Part shown: positions 1 through 6,339 of the stretch, in pieces
Layout of the letters: each line of letters opens with the position of its first letter
Numbering within the stretch: position 1 is the stretch's first letter
Source: a virus
Reading direction: 5' to 3' (one strand)
DNA: 28,141 nucleotides
Virus record (IMG/VR): IMGVR_UViG_3300044731_001718
Location: 1-28,141 of that record
Made by a program: the position numbers and the translations under genes
The notes under the pieces: model-generated
What the model was told of the DNA's origin: nothing
Database searches by the model: none
What the model saw: the letters and a program-made list of their open reading frames with translations, nothing else

Positions 1-305
1 AACTCAGAGCCAGTTTCAAGATGTTCTATTTTTTTATCTGTTACCTTGAAGGCCAGATTGTACTTATGTATCAAGTCCGCGAGCACTTTGTGCACGCTAT
101 CCTCGATTTTATTTTGTATCTCACGGCCACAAAAGATACGGACTTTGCGCGTATCTGCGAGATAGAGTAGCACCCGTGCCACAGCGTGGGTTTTACCGCT
201 ACCACGGCCACCTTCAAGTAGAAAATACTTATAATTGGCCAAATTTTCTACCATAGGTAGCAGCTTTGGAGGCATTCGCAGCATTTCTGGTAGCCTGATT
301 GACAT
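1..305 (-). CDS. terL: Phage terminase large subunit, PBSX family (N-terminal part, runs off left edge)
   Basis: This is the N-terminal 101 residues of a large terminase, the ATPase-nuclease that translocates and cuts DNA during capsid filling. A classic Walker A motif, GGRGSGKTH, sits at residues 32-40 after a hydrophobic strand (YKYFLLE). The following region (VRIFCGREIQNKIEDSVHKVL) matches the pattern of the PBSX/Terminase_3 family (pfam04466 type). The ATG at 303-305 lies three bases after the stop of the upstream gene, as expected for a terS-terL pair. The Walker B motif and nuclease domain lie outside the window. It is clearly a different family from the large terminase at the right edge, so it probably belongs to another packaging module. 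Confidence 0.88.
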   Translation of the reverse strand, partial: MSIRLPEMLRMPPKLLPMVENLANYKYFLLEGGRGSGKTHAVARVLLYLADTRKVRIFCGREIQNKIEDSVHKVLADLIHKYNLAFKVTDKKIEHLETGSE

Positions 306-308
306 CAA

Positions 309-827
309 CTAGCTACCATCTGTGCTGCTATCGTACTTTTGCACTACATCCTCGCCTACATCTATGGCTACCCCCTCTATCTGCTGCATACGCACATAAA
401 CAGGCCTTTTGCTCATATCCTCTTTTTCTTCATCAACCATATCTATGACTATTTTAGACGCAACTATAGCGTTCTTTTCATCCTCGCTCATCATCGCTGA
501 CTCTATGCGCTGCATCGCTATTGGCGCTAGGCGCTTGCGGGCGATATCCTTGTGCTTGCCCGCCTGGACTGCTAGGACTTCATCGCTAGTCCATCCATGC
601 AGAGTAAGCTGTTCTACTGCAACCTTGCCTTGCAGTATGAGTTCGGCTACTTTTTGGCGGTTTTCCGCGTCTTCTTCCGCCGCGCGCTGCTTGTTTATTT
701 CCATGATTCCCTTTCTTAGCTCCTCTTTTTCAGCTGCAAGTTGTGCTAGTTTATCCGCGTTGCGCTTGATATTTTTGGCCCTAAGTGTTGCCGCCTGCTG
801 CGGCGTTTGCGCGCTGCGCCAGTACAT
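309..827 (-). CDS. terS: Probable phage terminase small subunit
   Basis: A 172-residue, highly charged, mostly helical protein. The long N-terminal helix (about residues 15-65, rich in K, E, A and Q) can form a coiled coil. A central segment (GWTSDEVLAVQAGKHKDIARKRLAPIAMQRIE) looks like a small helical DNA-binding domain, and the C-terminus is acidic. The call rests mainly on position, immediately upstream of a PBSX-type large terminase with only three bases between them. The small subunit would recognise the packaging site and feed DNA to the large subunit. The start ATG has a GGGAG Shine-Dalgarno sequence. I cannot see a decisive family motif, so another packaging accessory protein remains possible. 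Confidence 0.6.
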   Translation of the reverse strand: MYWRSAQTPQQAATLRAKNIKRNADKLAQLAAEKEELRKGIMEINKQRAAEEDAENRQKVAELILQGKVAVEQLTLHGWTSDEVLAVQAGKHKDIARKRLAPIAMQRIESAMMSEDEKNAIVASKIVIDMVDEEKEDMSKRPVYVRMQQIEGVAIDVGEDVVQKYDSSTDGS

Positions 828-828
828 A

Positions 829-1068
829 TCAGGCTAGCTCCCCGCTTAAGTACCCGCTACAGCTTATACTCGCAGATATATCCGCAAGATCATCATCAAG
901 CATATCATCGGTAAGGGCATGCAGGCTAGCTTGCGAGCTTACGCAGCTCTTCTCCCTTTTCAAGCTCTCTCTCTGCGCAAGGGCCTCGCTAAAGCTGATA
1001 TGCGCATGTGCGCGCTCTGCTTTTCTGCTCTTTTTGTATTCTACAGTAAAATTATGTGGTTTCTGCAT
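829..1068 (-). CDS. Small hypothetical protein upstream of terS
   Basis: A 79-residue protein that I do not recognise. The N-terminal half is basic (HNFTVEYKKSRKAERAHAH) and the C-terminal half acidic (TDDMLDDDLADISA). The start is well supported by an AGAGGGG Shine-Dalgarno sequence a few bases upstream of the ATG, and the stop TGA lies one base before the terS start, so it is the first gene of the leftward packaging operon. A small regulator or packaging accessory is possible from position only. Overlapping plus-strand ORFs in this stretch lack comparable start signals. Confidence 0.55.
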   Translation of the reverse strand: MQKPHNFTVEYKKSRKAERAHAHISFSEALAQRESLKREKSCVSSQASLHALTDDMLDDDLADISASISCSGYLSGELA

Positions 1069-1286
1069 TTACACCCCTCTCTTTTGTGGTTGCAAAGATA
1101 CCTAAGCTTTTCGCCGCAAAATTGCAAGCGCAAAAGCAATGTGCAAAAATTGCACTTTAAAAGTGTTTTCCCGTGATTTCCTCAGACTCCGATTGAAAAT
1201 ATATAATGGTTTTGCAACCTAAAGTATTAATTAAGCTATAACAATATCAATTTCCGATTGTATATAAACTTGGTGGAGATTGTTTT

Positions 1287-1329
1287 GTATCGTAAAAACC
1301 CCCCTCTTTTTTGCGATACCTTTTTTTTT
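1287..1329 (+). terminator. Strong Rho-independent terminator
   Basis: Arms GTATCGTAAAAA and TTTTTGCGATAC pair over about 12 bp with one G.U pair around a C-rich loop, followed directly by C and nine T residues. The T tract is on the plus strand only, so it terminates rightward transcription. There is no recognisable rightward gene before it, so it either ends a short RNA starting near 1240 or insulates the early promoter from read-through. Confidence 0.85.
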
Positions 1330-1331
1330 AG

Positions 1332-1359
1332 TGCAGAATCTCTCTGCAATCTCTCTGCA
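1332..1359. promoter_or_regulatory. Three 11-bp-phased TGCAGA/TCTGCA half-sites
   Basis: TGCAGA at 1332, TCTGCA at 1343 and TCTGCA at 1354 are spaced by exactly 11 bp, one helical turn, and the last two are part of an 11-bp tandem repeat ATCTCTCTGCA. The first and second form an inverted repeat. The arrangement resembles a protein-binding site on one DNA face between the terminator and the early promoter. No candidate regulator is linked by direct evidence. Confidence 0.4.
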
Positions 1360-1472
1360 TTTTTATATATATATAAGTAGTATATCTTTAAAAATATTTT
1401 GCTACTAAGCTTTTGTTTTTATTGTGTTTTATTACTACTATAAAAAATAATTATATTTTTTGAAAAAAATTG

Positions 1473-1500
1473 TTGACGGGGATAAAAAGTTATATATACT
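1473..1500 (+). promoter_or_regulatory. Sigma70-like promoter of the early operon
   Basis: TTGACG (1473-1478) and TATACT (1495-1500) are separated by 16 bp, in an A+T-rich context preceded by AAAAAAATTG. Transcription should start near 1507. This argues against translation from the ATG at 1504 and for the ATG at 1561 as the first start codon. Confidence 0.75.
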
Positions 1501-1509
1501 TGCATGCAT

Positions 1510-1532
1510 CGAGAGAGCAAAAAGCTTTCTCG
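1510..1532 (+). promoter_or_regulatory. Leader hairpin near the early mRNA 5' end
   Basis: CGAGAGAGC and GCTTTCTCG form a nine-pair stem with one G.U around an AAAAA loop, only a few bases downstream of the predicted transcription start. A hairpin this close to a 5' end could stabilise the transcript; that role is inference. Confidence 0.4.
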
Positions 1533-1560
1533 CCACACAAAAAAAAGAAAAGAGGCACAG

Positions 1561-1749
1561 ATGCAGATAGAGATCGAGATCAAAAGCGTTTACGGCAAAG
1601 AGACTTTTTACCCCGCTTGCGAGCATAGCAAAATGCTATGCAAGCTGATGCATACAAAGACTTTGACGGTTGAGGCGCTGGCGACACTTAAAGGCTCTGG
1701 CTATGCGATAGCTATAGCAACTGCCGCCCCTAAAACTTTTGCACTTTAA
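1561..1749 (+). CDS. Small early protein, unknown function
   Basis: A 62-residue protein (MQIEIEIKSVYGKETFYPA at the start). The segment YGKETFYPACEHSKMLCKLMHTKTL followed by a segment ending GYAIAIATA resembles a small conserved protein I have seen beside phage and plasmid early genes, but I know of no function. A longer reading frame opens at 1504, yet that ATG precedes the likely transcription start, whereas the ATG at 1561 has an AAGAGG Shine-Dalgarno sequence at good spacing. It is the first gene of the rightward operon. Confidence 0.7.
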   Translation: MQIEIEIKSVYGKETFYPACEHSKMLCKLMHTKTLTVEALATLKGSGYAIAIATAAPKTFAL

Positions 1750-1773
1750 ACACAAAAACACGGAGATAAAATT

Positions 1774-2286
1774 ATGGCTTGGGAATATCCAAAACACGCA
1801 TGCGGACACGACGGCGAGAAAATACAAATGTATGGGCCGTACAAAGATAGGGCTTATAAGTTGGCGCGCATGGAAGAGCAAGAATGCCCGCAGTGCAGGA
1901 TAGCGGCTATTAGATCTGAGGCTGGTGGATTGCCAGCCTTGCAAGGCACAGATAAGCAGATTGCATGGGCTGATGATCTGCGAAAACAAGCACTTGCTAA
2001 GCTTGATAAGATAGCTGCGGCTGAAGTAGATATGGGCAACGGCAATCCAGAGGCATCAGAGGTAGTAGAATTAATATTTTGCTTAATTTTAGCTAAAATT
2101 AAAAAGCAGGCACAAGCGCGCTTTTGGATTGATGGGGCAGTGGATTATTACTCGGGCAAAAGCAAAAGTTATATAGCTAACTATTTTTTACAAAGGAACG
2201 GAAAGGCATTGCAAGCAGCGGGCGCGCAAAATTTGTCTGATTGCCTGCGAATAATACAAGCAGATGCAGATAAATTTGATTTATAG
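1774..2286 (+). CDS. Early protein with N-terminal zinc-ribbon-like motif
   Basis: A 170-residue protein. The N-terminus carries a CGH motif (residues 10-12) and a CPQC motif near residue 38, a plausible zinc-ribbon. After it comes LQGTDKQIAWADDLRKQAL, a short helical motif that recurs in phage and plasmid hypothetical proteins as G(S/T)(E/D)KQ.xWA..(I/L)R. The rest is helical without catalytic signatures. Function is unknown; nucleic-acid binding is a reasonable guess from the zinc motif. Its leader contains CGGAGATAAAATT before the ATG, the same leader type used by several following genes. Confidence 0.75.
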   Translation: MAWEYPKHACGHDGEKIQMYGPYKDRAYKLARMEEQECPQCRIAAIRSEAGGLPALQGTDKQIAWADDLRKQALAKLDKIAAAEVDMGNGNPEASEVVELIFCLILAKIKKQAQARFWIDGAVDYYSGKSKSYIANYFLQRNGKALQAAGAQNLSDCLRIIQADADKFDL

Positions 2287-2315
2287 GATTGTGATTTTAA
2301 AACGGAGATAAAAAG

Positions 2316-2633
2316 ATGATTACGCCAGAAATTTTAGTTGAACGCGAAGTTATTTGTTGCATATCAACCCTCATTTGTGAGTTGCGGGACTGTCCCAAAT
2401 TCGCAGAAGAAGAAGACTATATCACTATAACTTGTGGAAACGACGAAGAGGCAGAAATCTACGAGCAATGGGTTGTTACGCCGTATCTAGGGGAAAAACT
2501 GGCCGCGCATGGAGAAGCGGTTGTATACGATTTTTTAGGCTTCCCCGCGATTTGGGGCCGTACGACAAGTGGACAGATGAGAGCAATGGATTCAATCATC
2601 GAGAAAATCTGCCACGACATTAACAACCAATAA
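2316..2633 (+). CDS. Conserved small early protein, unknown function
   Basis: A 105-residue acidic protein. Its C-terminal half (EQWVVTPYLGEKLAAHGEA, then GRTTSGQMRAMDSIIEKIC) follows a pattern I recall in short phage and plasmid proteins: a W-V-x-x-x-L..KL...GE block followed by GR(T)T(T/S)GQ...(M/L)D..I. No function is known to me. The start has the CGGAGATAAAAAG leader. Codon use and spacing match its neighbours. Confidence 0.7.
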   Translation: MITPEILVEREVICCISTLICELRDCPKFAEEEDYITITCGNDEEAEIYEQWVVTPYLGEKLAAHGEAVVYDFLGFPAIWGRTTSGQMRAMDSIIEKICHDINNQ

Positions 2634-2663
2634 CAACATAAAGCAAAAAACGGAGATAAAAAA

Positions 2664-2891
2664 ATGACAAATCATTATTACTTTAGAAAGCCAGGCTCGG
2701 AAGAAATACAAGAAATTCTGGCTGCGTCGCACGCTAAAGCGCTTAACGAATACGCCCGAAATTTATGGCAGGGGGGCGATGAAAATATGCGCCAAAAAAT
2801 GGTAAATGGCCTTACAGTAGAATACCTTAAGGATGGTGCCCTTTGGGAAAAATGGGATATTTTTGCCGGAATAAAAAACAAAGGAGACTAA
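2664..2891 (+). CDS. Small early protein, unknown
   Basis: A 75-residue protein that I do not recognise. It is mixed charged and aromatic (NHYYFRKPGSEEIQEILAAS at the start) and probably folds as a small alpha/beta domain. The CGGAGATAAAAAA leader gives it a clear ribosome-binding site. The opposite-strand reading frame across the same bases has no such signal. It is separated by four bases from the next gene, so the two are likely translated together. Confidence 0.65.
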   Translation: MTNHYYFRKPGSEEIQEILAASHAKALNEYARNLWQGGDENMRQKMVNGLTVEYLKDGALWEKWDIFAGIKNKGD

Positions 2892-2895
2892 AAAC

Positions 2896-3177
2896 ATGAC
2901 CACACCACAAATCAAAGCAACTGTAGCAAACAAGTATTACGTTAAAATTATCGGCCAGGGTACATGGGGGCCGTACGAATTGCCTGTAGCTATGACTATG
3001 GCCGAAGAGTTATGTAGGGAGTTTGGCCGCAAAGCTATGGCTTGCATCTACGACTCGGAGGAACCATACATTGAGGCCAGGGACAGGGACGCACGCGAGA
3101 TTTACCGCTTGTATATATCGGCGATTACGGGCTCGCCTATTATTTATGAGTTACAAACCAAGCAACGGCTCCCGTAA
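2896..3177 (+). CDS. Small early protein, unknown
   Basis: A 93-residue protein. It starts at the ATG following AAGGAGACTAAAAAC, overlapping the leader of the operon pattern. The sequence NKYYVKIIGQGTWGPYELPV then a helix (MTMAEELCREFGRKAMACIY) suggests a beta-hairpin plus helix fold. No family recognised. A long alternative frame opens at 3023 inside it, but that belongs to the next gene, whose own start lies beyond the end of this one. Confidence 0.65.
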   Translation: MTTPQIKATVANKYYVKIIGQGTWGPYELPVAMTMAEELCREFGRKAMACIYDSEEPYIEARDRDAREIYRLYISAITGSPIIYELQTKQRLP

Positions 3178-3211
3178 TTTTGTCAGCAATAAAAACAAAA
3201 AAGAGGCATTT

Positions 3212-3760
3212 ATGGATTTTAGTTTTTTTGATGATTTGGCGGATCGTGCGCGCTTTGATTTTACCGCGAAGCATAAAAATCTTAATTGGGATCAAGCGGC
3301 GGACGACGGCAAGCAGCATTATATCTACCGCAAAGGGGGTGTAATTGTAGTTTATCTCCCGCTGATAAGCGCGGGGGCCGTTGCTACGATCTTTAAAGCA
3401 AAAAGATGCAATAAAGCAAAAAATTACGTTTCGATTGAGGATTTTATCTGCGATTATTACTACCCCTCTGAGTTTGATTGCAGCAATTGGCACGAGCTAG
3501 GGGCGGCCTTTAACCTCCGTCTACCCTACGAAGATGAGGATTTGGCCCTTGAGTATGAAGTGCGCGTAAAAATCTTGATCGAAAGAAATTTCGGGCCAAA
3601 TAGTCCGCGCAAGATCGAGTATGCGCTCGATGATGCCAGTAATGTGGCCATTTTTAAAGATTACAAAACCGCGCAAGAATATATAAATGCAGAAACTCAA
3701 GGATTTTATGCTCTTAAGCCTGGCGAAAAGAGCAAGCCTAAGTATAAAATTCTCAGTTAA
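3212..3760 (+). CDS. Early protein, unknown
   Basis: A 182-residue protein starting MDFSFFDDLADRARFDF. The ATG at 3212 has an AAAGAGG Shine-Dalgarno sequence and follows the stop of the preceding gene, whereas the frame's upstream start at 3023 would lie inside that gene. Sequence is rich in aromatic and acidic residues with no signal peptide or TM segment. The C-terminal part (IFKDYKTAQEYINAETQGFY then KPGEKSKPKYKILS) resembles a small domain with a basic tail. No function can be assigned. Confidence 0.65.
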   Translation: MDFSFFDDLADRARFDFTAKHKNLNWDQAADDGKQHYIYRKGGVIVVYLPLISAGAVATIFKAKRCNKAKNYVSIEDFICDYYYPSEFDCSNWHELGAAFNLRLPYEDEDLALEYEVRVKILIERNFGPNSPRKIEYALDDASNVAIFKDYKTAQEYINAETQGFYALKPGEKSKPKYKILS

Positions 3761-3761
3761 T

Positions 3762-3783
3762 AAAGGAGACTAAAAGGAGACTA
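3762..3783 (+). repeat. Tandem duplicated ribosome-binding leader
   Basis: The element AAAGGAGACTA occurs twice in tandem (3762 and 3773) just after a stop codon, but no start codon follows at usable spacing. It looks like leftover gene leaders, or a duplication or deletion scar, in an operon whose genes all begin with such leaders. Confidence 0.5.
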
Positions 3784-3822
3784 ACCCGACGCAAAATAAT
3801 AAACACAAAGGAAATTAAAAAA

Positions 3823-4191
3823 ATGAACACCTACAATAACTTGCGCGCTGAAAAATACCGCGCGACAGAAACCAAGATTGAAACACAAAAATCTTTATAT
3901 TGCTTTGAGGACGAGTACGGCGCTTTGTACGCCGAAGACGCGGACAAAGAAAAAGTTTTAAAGCTTTTGCGCTTGGCGATAGAAAAAAAAGCTGATGGTT
4001 TGCGTGATAGCGTGGCGGAAAAGCTGCAAGCTTATTCAAGCTATGGCGACGCGTATTCAGATGAACGCGCTAGGGTTGCATATTTCCACGCACAAGAAAA
4101 GCGCGTAGATGATGCCGCGGCGGAAGAAGCAAAATCTTGTTTTACGTTCTACAAAAAAATCATTTTGGATTTTGAAAAAGAAGGCGTTTAA
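3823..4191 (+). CDS. Early charged helical protein, unknown
   Basis: A 122-residue protein rich in K, E, D and A. Most of it is predicted helix, with a run from about residue 35 to 100 (EDADKEKVLKLLRLAIEKKA onward) that could form a coiled coil or helical bundle. AAAGGAAATTAAAAAA precedes the ATG. It is the last gene before the second promoter, and an A+T-rich gap of about 110 bases follows. No family recognised. Confidence 0.65.
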   Translation: MNTYNNLRAEKYRATETKIETQKSLYCFEDEYGALYAEDADKEKVLKLLRLAIEKKADGLRDSVAEKLQAYSSYGDAYSDERARVAYFHAQEKRVDDAAAEEAKSCFTFYKKIILDFEKEGV

Positions 4192-4237
4192 CCTTTTTTT
4201 GTTATAAATAAAAAATAATTATAAAAGATAAAAAAAA

Positions 4238-4268
4238 TTGTTGACAACAAAAATAATAATTGTAAACT
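4238..4268 (+). promoter_or_regulatory. Internal early promoter with palindromic -35 region
   Basis: TTGACA (4241-4246) and TAAACT (4263-4268) are spaced 16 bp. The -35 box is embedded in TTGTTGACAACAA (4238-4250), a perfect 13-bp palindrome around a central A, so an operator may overlap the promoter. Similar TTGTTGACA elements precede other promoters in the window. Confidence 0.65.
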
Positions 4269-4301
4269 GTAGAAACTAACAACAAATAAAAAAGAGGTTT
4301 T

Positions 4302-4508
4302 ATGTTGACGGAAATTGAAATTGAACGGTTAAATTTGGGAGAATTTGAGCTTTGCCAGCTGGCAGACTGGCTTATCAGCAAAGAAGATGCAGTCTTGAGC
4401 GATGATAAGCTTTTTAGCTTGATTTCTAGGGTTGCGCTGCTGGCCGAATCCTCAGAAAAAATGAAAATGCTTCTGTGGCTGCTGGAACGTAAAATACACC
4501 GCGCTTAA
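4302..4508 (+). CDS. Small helical early protein, unknown
   Basis: A 68-residue protein, almost entirely helical with leucine-rich amphipathic stretches (LNLGEFELCQLADWLISKED; LISRVALLAESSEKMKMLLW). It is the first gene after the promoter at 4241, with an AAAGAGG Shine-Dalgarno sequence before the ATG. Size and composition resemble small phage inhibitors or regulators, but there is no specific evidence for a function. Confidence 0.65.
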   Translation: MLTEIEIERLNLGEFELCQLADWLISKEDAVLSDDKLFSLISRVALLAESSEKMKMLLWLLERKIHRA

Positions 4509-4537
4509 AAACCTAAAAACAAAAAACGGAGACAAAC

Positions 4538-4975
4538 ATGGATACAATTTTTGACGATATTATTGCTCTTGGCACTAAAAAAACATGGGTAAGAAAAGAA
4601 CTCGATAGGATTTTTACAGCATTTGGCAAGCAGTTGGCGACAAGAGCAATGCAGGCTGGAATCAAACTTGACATTGACACTGTGTACGAGTTGGAGTCCT
4701 TTTCTCGCGACGCCTGTTGGGGATCCGCAAAAAGAATTTACAATATCAGGCTCTATGCGGGGCCTGATTTAGCAGAGCTTACACTAGAGCGCATTAATAT
4801 GGATGAGCACGGGCGAGTCACGCGCGTGGATCTGTGCGTGCTCGATGACAATACGGATTTCTGGATTGTGCGGCTAGCAGCGCAGTCCTTATCTAATGCT
4901 TTGTATGCTTTCAACAGTTTTATAGCCGCCGAACTGCAGGAATTAAATGACATTAAATTGGATAGCTGCGGCTAA
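4538..4975 (+). CDS. Early protein, unknown
   Basis: A 145-residue protein beginning MDTIFDDIIALGTKKTWVRK, with a CGGAGACAAAC leader. It appears alpha/beta, with a central strand-rich part (RIYNIRLYAGPDLAELTLER, then RVDLCVLDDNTDFWIVRLA) and a C-terminal helix. No TM segment and no recognised motif. A perfect 27-bp palindrome lies shortly after its stop. Confidence 0.65.
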   Translation: MDTIFDDIIALGTKKTWVRKELDRIFTAFGKQLATRAMQAGIKLDIDTVYELESFSRDACWGSAKRIYNIRLYAGPDLAELTLERINMDEHGRVTRVDLCVLDDNTDFWIVRLAAQSLSNALYAFNSFIAAELQELNDIKLDSCG

Positions 4976-4991
4976 AGTAGACGGACTATCT

Positions 4992-5018
4992 GTAGCGGTC
5001 ACAATTTGTGACCGCTAC
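4992..5018. promoter_or_regulatory. Perfect 27-bp palindrome between early genes
   Basis: Arms GTAGCGGTCACAA and TTGTGACCGCTAC are exact reverse complements around one central T. No T tract follows, so it is not a standard terminator. It could be an operator for a dimeric regulator, or an RNA hairpin that affects processing or translation of the next gene, whose Shine-Dalgarno sequence begins about 20 bases downstream. Confidence 0.6.
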
Positions 5019-5050
5019 GAAAGCAACATTAACAAAAAAAGGAGAAAAAT

Positions 5051-5365
5051 ATGATTCCCTCCCTGAGAAAAAACGGAAATTCCGATTTTCCTGATTCTGC
5101 CGACGACATAGTTGAGCACGGCGAAAAGTTCGCGCGCTGGTTTATTAAAGATAACGCTAATTTGATTCTCAAAAATCCACTTTTCTTCGAGCCGTTGCTG
5201 AAAGGGCTTTCAGCCGCCGTTGCGCTCGAGCTGGATGAAAAATACAACTATTTTTGCCCTCTTAAAAGGGAACTTTACGAAAACGGCGCGGAGGCAGAAT
5301 TTTTTAGCATTTGGAATAAAATGCTGGAATTGAAAGAATATGGGCTAGTCCTAGAAAAAAAGTAG
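5051..5365 (+). CDS. Early protein, unknown
   Basis: A 104-residue protein. The ATG is preceded by AAAGGAGAAAAAT. A proline-containing N-terminus (MIPSLRKNGNSDFPDSADDI) is followed by helices containing paired aromatic residues. No signal peptide, TM helix or known motif. The next gene uses an almost identical leader, so the two look like a matched pair in the operon. Confidence 0.65.
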   Translation: MIPSLRKNGNSDFPDSADDIVEHGEKFARWFIKDNANLILKNPLFFEPLLKGLSAAVALELDEKYNYFCPLKRELYENGAEAEFFSIWNKMLELKEYGLVLEKK

Positions 5366-5391
5366 AACTAACAGCAAAAAAGGAGAAAAAT

Positions 5392-5844
5392 ATGGAAGCT
5401 GAAGAAATCCAAACGCAGATAGCGCGCGGAAAAGAAAAAGGCTATATTAGGCAACTGCCTGACGGCAGGCTTGCCGCCCGCCCTAATACTCGGCAAGACA
5501 CCTGGCTAGCTATCAAGCATGACGCGCCTAAAAGCTTTTTGGTAGAAAGAAATAAAGTTGACCTTTCTTATTACGGGGATTGGAATGCGGCCATAGAAGC
5601 TATAAAGATTGAGATAACAAGAGCGCTAGAATCAACCCCATGCTACCTCTCAGAGGAAAAAATTACCACACTTAAAGAATGGGTCGACGGGAACGCAAAA
5701 ATTAATTGGCGCGAAATATCTCATGCCGAACTAATCTTAAAAGCGCCAGACCACTACTTAAACCGTAAGTGGGGTAACAAATATTTGGAAGAAATCGTAC
5801 GCAAAAAATCCGATGCAACATCAACAAAAAAAGCGATTTTATGA
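5392..5844 (+). CDS. Early protein, unknown
   Basis: A 150-residue protein beginning MEAEEIQTQIARGKEKGYIR and ending in a lysine-rich tail (RKKSDATSTKKAIL). The middle (DTWLAIKHDAPKSFLVERNK, then YYGDWNAAIEAIKIEI) suggests an alpha/beta fold. Leader AAAGGAGAAAAAT. Its stop codon overlaps an ATGA at 5841 that opens a 48-codon frame, but the next gene more likely starts at 5869, where a CGGAGAT Shine-Dalgarno sequence is present. Confidence 0.65.
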   Translation: MEAEEIQTQIARGKEKGYIRQLPDGRLAARPNTRQDTWLAIKHDAPKSFLVERNKVDLSYYGDWNAAIEAIKIEITRALESTPCYLSEEKITTLKEWVDGNAKINWREISHAELILKAPDHYLNRKWGNKYLEEIVRKKSDATSTKKAIL

Positions 5845-5868
5845 CCATATTAAGCGGAGATTTTAATT

Positions 5869-6048
5869 ATGATAACTTTATTTTTACAAGACGATTTGAG
5901 ATTTTCGGCGGAAAGGTGCGAAAAACTTTTGCTCTATCTACACAAGCTAATACATTTCTTGCGTTTGGAGCAAAGGCCGCAAGATGAAATAACGGAAGTA
6001 GAAAATCTTATCGAAGAAATACACGACGAAATGGAATTTAATTTGTAA
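5869..6048 (+). CDS. Very small acidic helical protein, unknown
   Basis: A 59-residue protein, MITLFLQDDLRFSAERCEKL and onward, ending in an acidic amphipathic helix (EITEVENLIEEIHDEMEFNL). CGGAGAT lies at good distance before the ATG, the same leader used for larger genes upstream, which is the main support for it being real. Its small size, acidic charge and helical nature are compatible with a binding or mimic protein; that is only a guess. Confidence 0.6.
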   Translation: MITLFLQDDLRFSAERCEKLLLYLHKLIHFLRLEQRPQDEITEVENLIEEIHDEMEFNL

Positions 6049-6068
6049 CCGAGTGCAAAGGGGGATTT

Positions 6069-6227
6069 ATGATTACGATTGATTACAACGAACAACTAGA
6101 AATATTTGAGGTTTTTTCGGGGGCCACTTTAATCTCAGCTGAAAAAACTGAAGTTGCGGCAAAAACCGTTGCGGAATTGTTGGCGGCGGCGGAAGAATGC
6201 GCCTTGGTGCGTATACTTAAACTCTAA
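6069..6227 (+). CDS. Very small protein, last gene of the early operon
   Basis: A 52-residue protein, MITIDYNEQLEIFEVFSGAT then an alanine-rich helix (EVAAKTVAELLAAAEECALV). AAAGGGGGATTT precedes the ATG at good spacing. Two beta strands followed by a helix are likely. The terminator at 6298 lies 70 bases after its stop, marking the operon end. No family recognised. Confidence 0.6.
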   Translation: MITIDYNEQLEIFEVFSGATLISAEKTEVAAKTVAELLAAAEECALVRILKL

Positions 6228-6297
6228 GTTTCCAGCCGCCTGTTTCTCTCTCTAGGGCTTGAGATAGCGAATAAAAAATTTTTTGCAATCAAAAAAC

Positions 6298-6336
6298 AAA
6301 AAAGCCGCTGCGATTTTACTCGTTGCGGCTTTTTTA
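6298..6336 (+). terminator. Strong bidirectional intrinsic terminator
   Basis: AAAAAAGCCGC and GCGGCTTTTTT form an 11-bp stem with further pairing inside (TGCG with CGTT), flanked by A and T runs on both sides. It can therefore end the rightward early operon and also any leftward transcript coming from the dnaC side. Confidence 0.9.
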
Positions 6337-6339
6337 GTA

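Larger units (their letters stand above)
1069..1560. other. Gene-free divergent regulatory region
   Basis: This is 492 bases between the leftward packaging operon and the rightward early operon. It is very A+T-rich. It holds a strong plus-strand intrinsic terminator (1287-1329), three phased TGCAGA/TCTGCA half-sites (1332-1359), a sigma70-like promoter (1473-1500) and a leader hairpin (1510-1532). Two similar motifs beginning CCGATTG, each followed by an A/T-rich tract, occur near 1191 and 1252. No convincing coding sequence is present; plus-strand ORFs reaching into it overlap the 79-residue minus-strand gene and lack ribosome-binding sites. Confidence 0.7.

Noticed and set aside
409-837. 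142-codon plus-strand frame opposite the small terminase gene
   Set aside because: It is Ser/Cys/Ala-rich in the way antisense frames are, lacks a ribosome-binding site, and lies opposite a gene with good start signals and operon context.
1504-1560. ATG at 1504 as the first early start codon
   Set aside because: It lies at or before the expected transcription start of the promoter at 1473-1500 and has no ribosome-binding site; the ATG at 1561 has AAGAGG.
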